Part shown: one piece after another, positions 25,534 through 35,162 of the stretch | Layout: the number at the start of each line of letters is the position of its first letter | Position numbering within the stretch: position 1 is the first letter of the stretch | Assembly (NCBI RefSeq): GCF_002860205.1 | Contig: NZ_PGVB01000012.1 | Span: 1-64,000 of the forward strand | Direction: 5' to 3' | DNA: 64,000 nt | DNA from: Bacillus sp. T33-2 | GTDB taxonomy: Bacteria; Bacillota; Bacilli; Bacillales; Cytobacillaceae | Made by a program: the position numbers and the translations under genes | The notes under the pieces: model-generated | What the model was told of the DNA's origin: nothing | The model's database searches: none | What the model saw: only the letters and a program-made list of their open reading frames with translations

Positions 25534-27561
25534 TCAAGCATCTTGATAATTTTTCCCAAGCAAATGGGTCAGCTCATATTTTCTCAGCTTGCTGGCAGCG
25601 GTCTTATGGGTAATCCCTAAAGCTTTTGCCAATTGGTTAAAGCTCGGGTAAAACTTTGCTGCGTTCTGGAAAATTTGTTTTTCATATTCTTCTAATGGAA
25701 GGATGTTTCCCTTAAAGTCTATTTCAAGGGATGTGTAGTCACTGTTTGAGATATAAGCGGGCAAGTCCTTGCAATGGAGGGTCTCATCCTCCGTCAGTGC
25801 TGTGGCCCGTTCGATTGCATTTTGCAGCTCCCTGATATTTCCGGGCCAGTGATACCTGCCGACCGCTTCGAGAAAACCTTTCTCATAAAACTTGATACTT
25901 TTTCCCAACTGATGATTGTATAAATTGCGAAAGTGATCGGCCAGTAAAGGAATGTCATCTTTTCGGTGGCGCAACGGTGGAAGGTGGATAGGTATGATAT
26001 TCAAACGATAGTAGAGATCGGCCCGGAACTTTCCCGCTTCCACCAATTTCATCAAGTCTTCATTGGTAGCGGCAATGACCCTTACATCAAGCTTTATTGT
26101 CTTATCACCGCCGACACGCTCAAACTCTCTCTCCTGAAGCACCCGAAGAAGTTTAGCCTGGAGATCGATATCCAAGTCGGCAATCTCATCAAGGAAAATG
26201 GTCCCTGAATTCGCAAGCTCGAACTTGCCCTGATGGGTTCTTACAGCTCCGGTAAAAGCGCCCTTTTCATGGCCAAACAGTTCACTTTCAATTAAATTGC
26301 GCGGGATGACTGCACAATTCACCCGAATGAATGGTTTGTTTTTCCGATTGCTGGATTCATGGATCGCCCGGGCTACCAGCTCTTTTCCAGTCCCGCTTTC
26401 CCCGGTTATCAATACCGTTGAAATCGTTTTGGAAACTTTATTTGCGATAGACAGACTTTCTATCAAAGTTTCGCTGTTCCCGATAATAGTCTGGAAGGCT
26501 TCATCTAAGCGAAGATGCTTTGAGAGCTCCTGTTCCAGGTACTTCGTGCGCTCTTCCATGATTTCCAGCACTTTCATCAAAGATTTAAGCTTATTGTAAG
26601 GACTAAGCGATGTAACAGCGCCATGAAACATACTATCTATTAAAATAGGGTTGATTTTAATGATATATGATTCATTCTGTAAAACTTTTATATCCTGGTA
26701 AAAGCTTATATGCCTGTTGACGAGCAAGGTCCAGGCTTCATTGTCTATAAGCCCCATCACAGAGTCAGAATCACTCATTCCAGACAGCAGTTTTTTCATG
26801 CGTTCATTCATGTAGGTGAAATCACCGTTTTTATCCGTCAGCCCGATTAAATCGTTCACGGATTCCAGCACTAAATTAAGTTTTTCCTGAAGCTCCCTTT
26901 CCCTCTGGAGTTCGGAGTTTGCTTTTTCCAGGTCTGATATATCCTGAAAAATTGCTACGGCACCGATGATTTTCCCATCGAAGAAGATCGGTGCCCGATT
27001 TACAAGAATCGTAAAACTGGTCAGCCTCTGTTTCTCGGCAAGCCTTGTTTCACCGGAATTTAATATTTGATGGAGCTTTGAATGGGGAATGACCTGGTCT
27101 GCCCGTTTATTTAACAATTGATTGGCAGGCATTTCCAGCAGCCTTACCGCTGCATCATTCACAAAAGTGATGATATTTTCCCCGTTAACGACCACCATTC
27201 CATTTGGCAGATTAGAAATTGCTTCTTGCATGATAACCGAATTTTCCATCAGCAGACGGTCGGTTTCCTGCTCCTGGCTGTCCATTTGGTGGTTCTTTTG
27301 AAAGAAAAGCCTGATTTCCTCTTCCAGGCTTTGTGGTATGGCTTCCTTAAAATGCAGGGTGATTTCCTCTCCTTGTCCCACTTTAAGAGATACAAGGGAT
27401 AAAAGATTGGTCACTTCAACATATCTACCTTTGTACTCTACCGTTATGTTTTTAATAACCGATTGATCTTTGATCCCATTTTGAAGCATGGTAATAAATG
27501 ATGCTGCACTTCTCACATGGAGTCCATTGCGCTGAAAAACTTTAAGGGTTATTTTTTGCAT
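25534..27561 (-). CDS. Sigma-54-dependent activator with N-terminal HPr domain and two PAS domains (DhaR-type role)
   Basis: A 675-residue regulator. Domains: HPr-like 1-90 with active-site motif RNGLHVRSAASF (His near 15 kept; the HPr Ser46 position reads Asn in VTNLLSLVSL); PAS about 105-220 and about 225-340; AAA+ about 355-590 with Walker A GESGTGKE, GAFTGA loop (HEKGAFTGAVRTHQGKFELA), Walker B GTIFLDEIADLD and arginine-finger region; C-terminal Fis-type helix-turn-helix (NQLAKALGITHKTAASKLRK). It should open the sigma-54 promoter at 25431. The E. coli counterpart DhaR has GAF-PAS instead of HPr and is controlled by DhaK and DhaL. Here PTS phosphorylation of the HPr domain could be the signal. 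Confidence 0.9.
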   Translation of the reverse strand: MQKITLKVFQRNGLHVRSAASFITMLQNGIKDQSVIKNITVEYKGRYVEVTNLLSLVSLKVGQGEEITLHFKEAIPQSLEEEIRLFFQKNHQMDSQEQETDRLLMENSVIMQEAISNLPNGMVVVNGENIITFVNDAAVRLLEMPANQLLNKRADQVIPHSKLHQILNSGETRLAEKQRLTSFTILVNRAPIFFDGKIIGAVAIFQDISDLEKANSELQRERELQEKLNLVLESVNDLIGLTDKNGDFTYMNERMKKLLSGMSDSDSVMGLIDNEAWTLLVNRHISFYQDIKVLQNESYIIKINPILIDSMFHGAVTSLSPYNKLKSLMKVLEIMEERTKYLEQELSKHLRLDEAFQTIIGNSETLIESLSIANKVSKTISTVLITGESGTGKELVARAIHESSNRKNKPFIRVNCAVIPRNLIESELFGHEKGAFTGAVRTHQGKFELANSGTIFLDEIADLDIDLQAKLLRVLQEREFERVGGDKTIKLDVRVIAATNEDLMKLVEAGKFRADLYYRLNIIPIHLPPLRHRKDDIPLLADHFRNLYNHQLGKSIKFYEKGFLEAVGRYHWPGNIRELQNAIERATALTEDETLHCKDLPAYISNSDYTSLEIDFKGNILPLEEYEKQIFQNAAKFYPSFNQLAKALGITHKTAASKLRKYELTHLLGKNYQDA

Positions 27562-27629
27562 GGCAACCTCCCCAGCCGCTTATAGGTTTATTACAATGAT
27601 CATTTCCCGAAATTGCATGACTCGCCCTA

Positions 27630-27654
27630 TTTAAAAACCTCCCTTGTTGGGAGG
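27630..27654 (-). terminator. Terminator between glpD and the sigma-54 activator gene
   Basis: CCTCCC / GGGAGG with a 5-base loop and TTTTT on the minus strand side. It ends the glp transcript before the activator gene. Confidence 0.8.
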
Positions 27655-27782
27655 CCTTTTAACTATTTTGGTAATTATTTCTCGTTCACATTTTACCATA
27701 CTCCTGGTTCCAATTAGAATCCTGAGATGTTTATTTTGAATATGAAAATCCGGTCCAGCTTCTGATAAGCGATGTGGTTCGT

Positions 27783-29441
27783 TCAGACATTTAAGGCGTT
27801 AACGGCACCTTCAATCTCGGCGTCCAGCTGGGCTGCATACTTTTCTTTTTCAGCTTCAGGCCAATTGAATTTTTGTCCCATGTAGCTGAGGACTTTATCC
27901 TTCCATTCATGAACTGAATCTATGTCAAACAGGAGGTCCCCTGTTCTTCTAAAATAGAAATCTACCGGCGTCGCGGCCATCTCATATTCAATGGCGTAAG
28001 CGAGCTTTGCGAAAACCGTTAACGGGAGCCCGGACTTTGCTGCTTCCTCCCGCTGGGCAGATATCAATTCGAAAATTGTAGGTGCGTTTGATCCATAAAA
28101 CGCGGTGAGGCTCTCCGCATCCTCTTCTTGCAGGCCTGCCTTCACTCCTTGTTCTGTCACCGAAGCTATATAATGACCGAAATTGTCAGAGCCCCCTACA
28201 TCCCCGCCGGAAATAGGGAGATGTTTTGTTTGGCATTGAGAAAATGGCCCTTTTCCTTCGGCCTGAAGTTTGTCCGTCACGAGGTCAACGATCGTTTCCG
28301 CCATTTTTCTGTATCCTGTCAGTTTTCCGCCAGCAATTGTAATCAAGCCTGACTCAGATTCCCAGATCTCGTCCTTTCGGGAAATTTCAGATGGTCCTTT
28401 GCCTTCTTCATGTATGAGGGGACGAATCCCGGCCCAGCTTGATTCAACATCCTCAGCTTTAGCCTTTACGTCCGGGAACATATAGTTGATGGCATTCAAA
28501 AGATAATCCCTGTCAGTTGTGGTCATCCGCGGATGCGCAATGTCATCATTGTAGAATGTATCAGTCGTTCCTACATACGTTTTTCCATTTCTCGGGATTG
28601 CAAAGACCATCCTTCCATCCTCTGTGTCAAAGTAAACCGCTTGTTTTAGAGGGAAGCGTGACTGGTCGATGACAATATGGACGCCTTTGGAGAGGATCAA
28701 GGTCTTACCCTTTTTTGAGCCGTCTTTTTCCCGGATTGAATCAACCCAGGGGCCGGCTGCATTTATAACCTTGCCCGCTTTAACGGCAAATTGTGCACCG
28801 GTCAACTGGTCAACTGCCATTACACCGGTTACGCGGCCGTTTTCATATACCAGTTCCTCAACCTTTGCGTAGTTCAGTGCAGTAGCGCCTTTATCAACAG
28901 CTGCTTTAAGCACTTCTATAGTCAGCCTTGCGTCGTCTGTACGGTATTCTACGTAGTATCCACCGCCCTTCAGCCCTGTTTTCTTGATCAACGGTTCCTT
29001 TCTTAACGTTTCTTCCTTGGTAAGCATTGTTCTTCTTTCGCTCTTTTTAACCCCTGCCAAAAAATCATATGCGCGAAGCCCGATTGAAGTGGTAAAGCTT
29101 CCGAACGTTCCCCCTTGGTGAAAGGGAAGGAGCATCCATTCTGGTGTCGTTACATGCGGGCCGTTTTCATACACGATTGCCCGTTCTTTGCCTACTTCAG
29201 CGACAACCTTTACATCCAGTTGTTTCAGGTACCGTAAGCCACCATGGACAAGTTTGGTCGACCTGCTTGAAGTACCTGCTGAAAAATCCTGCATATCCAA
29301 AAGCGCTATTTTTATGCCGCGTGCAGCTGCATCAAGGGCAATCCCGGCACCAGTAATCCCGCCGCCGATCACCAATATGTCGAAAGTTTCTGCCGTCATT
29401 TTACCAATAATTTCATTTCGTTTTAAATTTGTGAACGTCAT
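27783..29441 (-). CDS. glpD: Aerobic glycerol-3-phosphate dehydrogenase GlpD
   Basis: About 552 residues, an FAD enzyme at the inner face of the membrane that oxidises glycerol 3-phosphate to dihydroxyacetone phosphate and passes electrons to quinone. The dinucleotide fold is DILVIGGGITGAGIALDAAA, followed by SRSTKLVHGGLRYLKQ; the second FAD contact TIAGGKLTGYRKMA is near 370. The longest frame opens at 29483, but the ATG at 29441 (MTFTNLKRNEI) has GGAGG upstream and is chosen. It is preceded by its own leader hairpin, so it has separate antitermination control. Confidence 0.97.
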   Translation of the reverse strand: MTFTNLKRNEIIGKMTAETFDILVIGGGITGAGIALDAAARGIKIALLDMQDFSAGTSSRSTKLVHGGLRYLKQLDVKVVAEVGKERAIVYENGPHVTTPEWMLLPFHQGGTFGSFTTSIGLRAYDFLAGVKKSERRTMLTKEETLRKEPLIKKTGLKGGGYYVEYRTDDARLTIEVLKAAVDKGATALNYAKVEELVYENGRVTGVMAVDQLTGAQFAVKAGKVINAAGPWVDSIREKDGSKKGKTLILSKGVHIVIDQSRFPLKQAVYFDTEDGRMVFAIPRNGKTYVGTTDTFYNDDIAHPRMTTTDRDYLLNAINYMFPDVKAKAEDVESSWAGIRPLIHEEGKGPSEISRKDEIWESESGLITIAGGKLTGYRKMAETIVDLVTDKLQAEGKGPFSQCQTKHLPISGGDVGGSDNFGHYIASVTEQGVKAGLQEEDAESLTAFYGSNAPTIFELISAQREEAAKSGLPLTVFAKLAYAIEYEMAATPVDFYFRRTGDLLFDIDSVHEWKDKVLSYMGQKFNWPEAEKEKYAAQLDAEIEGAVNALNV

Positions 29442-29460
29442 GCAGTCCAGTCCTCCTAAT

Positions 29461-29517
29461 GTAAAAGAGACCACAAGAGGCACTACCGCCTGAAACGATA
29501 CTGCTCTTGTGGTCTCT
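29461..29517 (-). promoter_or_regulatory. glpD leader terminator, probable GlpP antitermination target
   Basis: A perfect 14-base stem (AGAGACCACAAGAG at 29466-29479 against CTCTTGTGGTCTCT at 29504-29517) with a 24-base loop is followed on the minus strand by T residues, and sits 20 bases before glpD's ribosome site. This is the arrangement known for the Bacillus subtilis glpD leader, where GlpP with glycerol 3-phosphate blocks termination. A cre or promoter was not identified in the 80 bases to glpK. Confidence 0.85.
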
Positions 29518-29597
29518 CCATGTCTCCTGACACAATATTAACTTATCAATAACTTTATCAAATTATTTAAAGAAAGGAAATCTAAAAGGCTTGTATT

Positions 29598-31118
<1,521 letters not shown>

Positions 31119-31943
31119 TTAAGCAGTAAATTTTGATGAATCAATTTCACCGGATTGTTTTGTGCCCGTTGCGTAAGCCAATATCAGGATTGCTAATACT
31201 GCTGCTGTGGCAACCCAGAAAAGTCCGGAAAATTCTCCTGAGAAAACCGCCTTATAAAATACAGCTCCGAATACTCCGCCGAGCAGCGGCCCAACAACCG
31301 GTATCCACGAATAACCCCAGTTAGAGCTGCCCTTGCCTGGAATCGGCAGAATGAAGTGCGCAATCCTCGGTCCAAGGTCACGGGCCGGATTGATGGCATA
31401 GCCTGTGGTACCACCAAGAGACATCCCGATGACCACTATAAGAAGCCCCACTGCGATTGGATTCAATCCCTCTGTGAATTTGTTTGCTCCAATAAATAAT
31501 AAACCTAATACGAGAATAAAAGTACCGAAAATTTCACTAAACAGATTTGAAAAAGTGTGAGGAATTGCAGGGCCTGTCGCAAATACGCCCAGCTTGGTAC
31601 CCGGGTCTTTCGTTGCTTTCCAGTGTGGCAGATAGTGAAAGAAAATTAATGCTGCCCCTAAAATAGCGCCTATCATTTGTGCGAGAATATAACCTGGGAC
31701 ATCTGCCCAATCAAATGAACCATTGACAGCAAGCGCAACAGTGACCGCTGGATTCAAGTGGGCTCCGCTTATGGAACCGACCGCGAATACACCCATTGTG
31801 ACCGCGAGACCCCATGCGATCGTGATGACGATCCAGCCAGGGCTGTTTGAATAAGATTTGTTCAGGGAAGAACCCGCGCCGATTCCGGCCCCAAACACGA
31901 TCAGGATCATTGTCCCAATCACTTCCCCCATAAATGGTGACAT
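31119..31943 (-). CDS. glpF: Glycerol uptake facilitator GlpF (aquaglyceroporin)
   Basis: About 274 residues with six helices and two half-helix NPA motifs (AHLNPAVTVALAV and YAINPARDLGP). The Arg after the second NPA and the following Asp are typical of glycerol-selective channels. The frame opens at 32045, but the ATG at 31943 (MSPFMGEVIGTM) has AGGAAGGGG upstream. First gene of glpF-glpK-(glpD); the promoter, cre site and leader hairpin lie upstream between 32002 and 32124. Confidence 0.97.
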   Translation of the reverse strand: MSPFMGEVIGTMILIVFGAGIGAGSSLNKSYSNSPGWIVITIAWGLAVTMGVFAVGSISGAHLNPAVTVALAVNGSFDWADVPGYILAQMIGAILGAALIFFHYLPHWKATKDPGTKLGVFATGPAIPHTFSNLFSEIFGTFILVLGLLFIGANKFTEGLNPIAVGLLIVVIGMSLGGTTGYAINPARDLGPRIAHFILPIPGKGSSNWGYSWIPVVGPLLGGVFGAVFYKAVFSGEFSGLFWVATAAVLAILILAYATGTKQSGEIDSSKFTA

Positions 31944-32001
31944 ACTTACTTCCCCTTCCTGTTCTGTTAATTTTGAATTTTTCACAAATAAGACTTTGCA
32001 G

Positions 32002-32061
32002 AAAAATAGGAGATCCACATACAGAAATAACCTAACACAAGGCATATCTGTGTGAATCTCC
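32002..32061 (-). promoter_or_regulatory. glpF leader terminator, probable GlpP antitermination target
   Basis: GGAGATCCACATACAGA (32009-32025) pairs with TCTGTGTGAATCTCC (32047-32061), with a 2-base bulge and one wobble, and is followed on the minus strand by TATTTTT. It lies 59 bases before the glpF ATG. With the glpD leader it forms a matching pair of GlpP-type targets. Confidence 0.8.
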
Positions 32062-32095
32062 CAATCTCCGTCACAAAATCTTAACTTGTAATTGA

Positions 32096-32124
32096 AGTAT
32101 ACTTAAATATGAAAGCGCTGTCAA
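32096..32124 (-). promoter_or_regulatory. Sigma-A promoter of glpF overlapping a perfect cre site
   Basis: TTGACA at 32119-32124 and TATACT at 32096-32101 are separated by exactly 17 bases. TGAAAGCGCTGTCA at 32110-32123 is a full cre match and covers the -35 and spacer, so CcpA should block initiation in preferred sugars. Confidence 0.9.
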
Positions 32125-32175
32125 ATACTTTTATTTCATTTTTTTGCTTTTTATTGTATGTATGTTGTTAATTCT

Positions 32176-32721
32176 TTAAGCAAAATGATGCCACAAATCT
32201 TTTTTCGATGTTGTTACAGCCACTGCCCCCGCATTTAAAGCATTATGAACATCATCGGCCGTCCTGATCAACCCTCCGGCAAAAATCGGCATTTGTACAC
32301 TCTCTTTCACTTCGTTGATCATCCATGGCATTGTCCCAGGAAGGACTTCAATATAATCCGGCTGTGTTTTTCCTATCAGCTTATAGCTTTTCTGTACCGC
32401 GTGCGAATCAATTAAAAATATTCTTTGGACTGCCAGGACTCCTTTCTGCTTCGCTTTTAAAATTACACTGGACTTAGTGGATATTAACCCGTAAGGGTTA
32501 TATTCCTGGCATATAAATTCCGTCGAGTAGTCATCGCTCTTTATCCCATGGATCATATCGACATGATACAGCATTTTTTTTCCGTGCGCAGTTGCCATCG
32601 AATTCACATTTTTTAATTGGGCAATGTGCAAATCAAGGAATACGCCTATTTCATAGGAACTCTCTAAAAAGTACTCAAAATCCTTCATGCTTGAACAGGC
32701 CGGAAGAACCTTTTGTTTCAT
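32176..32721 (-). CDS. glpP: Glycerol-3-phosphate-responsive antiterminator GlpP, copy 2
   Basis: About 181 residues, the copy at the canonical place ahead of glpFKD. It aligns throughout with copy 1: IAQLKNVNSMATAHGKKMLY, GIKSDDYSTEFICQEYNPYG, LAVQRIFLIDSHAVQKSYKL and GGLIRTADDVHNALNAGAVA. The second ATG (32721) has AAAGGG nine bases upstream; the first (32730) touches the ribosome site. Monocistronic or read through into glpF, whose own promoter lies just downstream. Confidence 0.92.
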   Translation of the reverse strand: MKQKVLPACSSMKDFEYFLESSYEIGVFLDLHIAQLKNVNSMATAHGKKMLYHVDMIHGIKSDDYSTEFICQEYNPYGLISTKSSVILKAKQKGVLAVQRIFLIDSHAVQKSYKLIGKTQPDYIEVLPGTMPWMINEVKESVQMPIFAGGLIRTADDVHNALNAGAVAVTTSKKDLWHHFA

Positions 32722-32938
32722 GCCTCTCATCCCTTTTTTATGTTTGTTCTTATGATATTGGGAATCTTCTATAATTACAATGGAAATGCAGAGGAAGTGG
32801 GGGTGATCATTTTTTCACATATGGGGACAGGCGGTGATTTTAGCCAATTTATTGTTTTGTAGTATATTTTTTGGACATGCAAAATAGTATTAAGTTAGAC
32901 ATTCCGTTGAGACGTCGAATGGCAATGGAATAGAGAAG

Positions 32939-33541
32939 GTGATTGCTATACTCAAAAAAACAGGGGCTATTGTCATCGGGAGCCTGCTGATTGGGACAGG
33001 TATCAACGGTTTTTTGGTGCCCCATCATCTGCTGGATGGGGGGGTCGTAGGTATCGCGCTCATCCTGCATTATTACTTTAATATTCAAACCGGCATGTGC
33101 ATCTTTTTTCTAAGCTTACCTCTGTGCATATATGCATGGTTCCATGAACGGAATTATTTTTACACAAGCTTTCAAGGTTTGATTGTCTGTTCATTTTTTA
33201 TCGATTGGCTGGCACCATTGCAAACCCGCTTCCCGCTCCCTGTATTCATCAGTGCAATTGTCGGAGGATCAATCATCGGCGTCGGAATCGGGCTCATGCT
33301 CCGCTATGAGGCAAGCACAGGCGGCACCGACCTGCTGGCATATATTATTTCGAATGCTTCTTCAGTTAATATTGGGATCATCATTTTTATTCTCGATGGA
33401 CTTGTCGCCCTGATTGGGTTAAAAGCCCTCGGAGCCGAAAGCTTCATTTTTTCCGTCCTCACCATTTTCACAGTTGGGCTAATTACACAATCTTTTGTAA
33501 AAAATAATTATCGGAGCTATTTTCACTGGCCGCCTTTTTGA
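32939..33541 (+). CDS. YitT/YczE-type DUF161 membrane protein
   Basis: A 200-residue membrane protein with five or six hydrophobic segments. The N-terminal GSLLIGTGINGFLVPHHLLD GGVVGIAL and the GLMLRYEASTGGTDLLAYII region match the DUF161 family. Function unknown. The reading starts at GTG (32939) with a poor ribosome site close to it; no better start is in frame. It ends HWPPF, shorter than full YitT, which has a C-terminal DUF2179 domain, so this is the short form. Confidence 0.8.
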   Translation: MIAILKKTGAIVIGSLLIGTGINGFLVPHHLLDGGVVGIALILHYYFNIQTGMCIFFLSLPLCIYAWFHERNYFYTSFQGLIVCSFFIDWLAPLQTRFPLPVFISAIVGGSIIGVGIGLMLRYEASTGGTDLLAYIISNASSVNIGIIIFILDGLVALIGLKALGAESFIFSVLTIFTVGLITQSFVKNNYRSYFHWPPF

Positions 33542-33571
33542 AACTTCCTTGATGTGTTATGTATATACAAA

Positions 33572-33597
33572 AAGCTGCTATGATGGCAGCTTATTCT
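33572..33597 (+). terminator. Terminator after the DUF161 gene
   Basis: AAGCTGC / GCAGCTT (33572-33578, 33586-33592), 7-base loop, then T-rich sequence. It may also end the convergent DoxX gene. Confidence 0.75.
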
Positions 33598-33620
33598 TGC
33601 TAAACGTCCTCAGGTAAGCC

Positions 33621-34031
33621 TTACCAGAAATACAGATCAAATGCGTCATCCAACGATATTTCACCGGGCCCTGTCAGAATGAACCCAAGTGCAATTGCAA
33701 TCAGCACCAAATTGTACTCAATCCCGCCTGTATCGGAAAACAACCCATTTTTTCCATGGACTGTCTTGATGGCAACTATCATCGGGATAATGATTAACAG
33801 CGATGCTAAAGGGGTTAAAAACCCAAGCAAAAATAAAATACCGCCAACAAATTCACCTAAACCGGCGAGCAATGCCATTTGTTTGCCTGGCTTAATGCCT
33901 ATTTGTTCAAAAAAACCGCCTGTTCCTTCAGGCCCGCCCCCGCCGAACCAGCCGAATGCTTTTTGGGCACCGTGGGCCGCAAAATAAAGGCCGACAACAA
34001 CACGAATGATTAAAAGTCCCAGATCCTCCAC
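33621..34031 (-). CDS. DoxX family membrane protein
   Basis: A 136-residue protein with four transmembrane helices. The conserved start LLIIRVVVGLYFAAHGAQKA and the next LAGLGEFVGGILFLLGFLTP are diagnostic for DoxX/YphA-type proteins. Members interact with thiol and quinone redox chemistry at the membrane; the exact role is unknown. The start follows AGGAGG. Confidence 0.88.
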   Translation of the reverse strand: MEDLGLLIIRVVVGLYFAAHGAQKAFGWFGGGGPEGTGGFFEQIGIKPGKQMALLAGLGEFVGGILFLLGFLTPLASLLIIIPMIVAIKTVHGKNGLFSDTGGIEYNLVLIAIALGFILTGPGEISLDDAFDLYFW

Positions 34032-34163
34032 ATTTTATCCTCCTATTCGGGATTATTACATGAAAAAGTAATTTAATCTTCCCCTTATAGAACGATTTTT
34101 ATGCTTCATCAGCTTTTTTCTCAAAGCAAGCAGGTATAACCAGCCCTTGAAAGACCAATTTTC

Positions 34164-34255
34164 CGGTGACAGGAATTTTATTCCCTGTAAGTCTGTTTTT
34201 TATCCTGGTAACTCTGTTTTTTATCCCGGTAACTCTATTTTTTATCCCGGTAACC
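34164..34255. repeat. Tandem 21-bp repeat, four full units and one partial
   Basis: Units begin at 34164, 34185, 34206 and 34227, with a partial unit from 34248. The last two full units are TGGTAACTCTGTTTTTTATCC and CGGTAACTCTATTTTTTATCC apart from two positions; the first unit is the most diverged. Because 21 is a multiple of three, the minus strand stays open and would read repeats of VTGIKNR in a 73-residue frame at 34099-34320, but this lacks a good ribosome site and is not called as a gene. Confidence 0.85.
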
Positions 34256-34319
34256 TTCGATATTTTCCCAGTAGCTGTTTTATTTTTACTAATAAGTATA
34301 TATTTTACATAGACATTCA

Positions 34320-34353
34320 AAAAAGATGGCTCTGCTGCGAGAGCAAAGCCACC
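34320..34353 (-). terminator. Terminator of the short-chain dehydrogenase gene
   Basis: GATGGCTCTGC / GCAAAGCCACC, mostly paired with wobble, followed by six T on the minus strand. Confidence 0.7.
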
Positions 34354-34365
34354 GTGCCAAACTTT

Positions 34366-35082
34366 TTATACTAAATGGGCGCCCCCATCAATGAGAACAA
34401 CCGATCCTGTTGTAAACCCGTTTTTCGCGAGGTAGACGTACGATTGAGCGATGTCCTCGGGCTGGGCAACGCGGCCAACCGGCAATTGTTCAGCGATTCC
34501 GGCGAACATCCCCTGCCGCTGTTCATCTGGCATTCCTGCATAAATTGGAGTGTCAACTATGCCAGGAGATACAATGTTTACTCTAAGAGGGGCAAGATCT
34601 ACCGCAAGACCCCGAACCAAGCCTTCGAGTGCCGAGTTGATGGCAGCGAGTGTGGACGCCCCTTTGGGAGGGCGTACCCCGTAAACGCCCGAGGTCAATG
34701 TTATTGAGCCTTCGTTATTTATATATGGAATTGCAGCCCGTACTGTCAGGTATTGTCCCCAGAACTTGCTGTCAAACGCCTGCCTGGCATCTGCAACAGG
34801 CAAATCACCGAAGTGGCCCATCGCACCCTCTCCTGCGGTCACCACCAGATGGTCGAAGCTGCCAACGTTTTTGAAAAAGTCAGCTACCTTATCTTCGCTG
34901 CGAAAATCCAGTTCATGGCCTTCTACATTGTTTCCAAGTTTTTCTTTTGCCCCTGCCAGATTTGATGCAGAGCGGCTCGCGATAATAACGTGGGCAGCCT
35001 CATCAAGAAATGCCCTAGCAGTTGCCAAACCTATCCCAGTAGTGCCCCCGACAACAACCACACGTTTCCCATTCAATGACAT
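34366..35082 (-). CDS. Short-chain dehydrogenase/reductase (SDR)
   Basis: A 238-residue NAD(P)H-dependent oxidoreductase. The N-terminal nucleotide site is VVVVGGTTGIGLATARAFLD, an NxAG-like motif reads HLVVTAGEGAM, and the C-terminal cofactor loop is NIVSPGIVDTPIY. The usual catalytic Tyr-x-x-x-Lys is altered: the expected region reads SGVYGVRPPKGASTLAAINS, so the canonical YxxxK is not seen, although a Ser precedes it. Whether it is an active dehydrogenase is therefore uncertain. It lies 80 bases downstream of the NmrA-like gene on the same strand. Confidence 0.88.
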   Translation of the reverse strand: MSLNGKRVVVVGGTTGIGLATARAFLDEAAHVIIASRSASNLAGAKEKLGNNVEGHELDFRSEDKVADFFKNVGSFDHLVVTAGEGAMGHFGDLPVADARQAFDSKFWGQYLTVRAAIPYINNEGSITLTSGVYGVRPPKGASTLAAINSALEGLVRGLAVDLAPLRVNIVSPGIVDTPIYAGMPDEQRQGMFAGIAEQLPVGRVAQPEDIAQSYVYLAKNGFTTGSVVLIDGGAHLV

Positions 35083-35162
35083 AGTGAATGCCTCCTCAAC
35101 CAGTTTGTGTTTAGTTTAACCGACTCGATCGCCAGAATACAAAAGCTTATTCTCCAAAACAA

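Noticed and set aside
34099-34320. A 73-codon minus-strand frame with VTGIKNR repeats
   Set aside because: It is the translation of the 21-bp tandem repeat and has no ribosome site.
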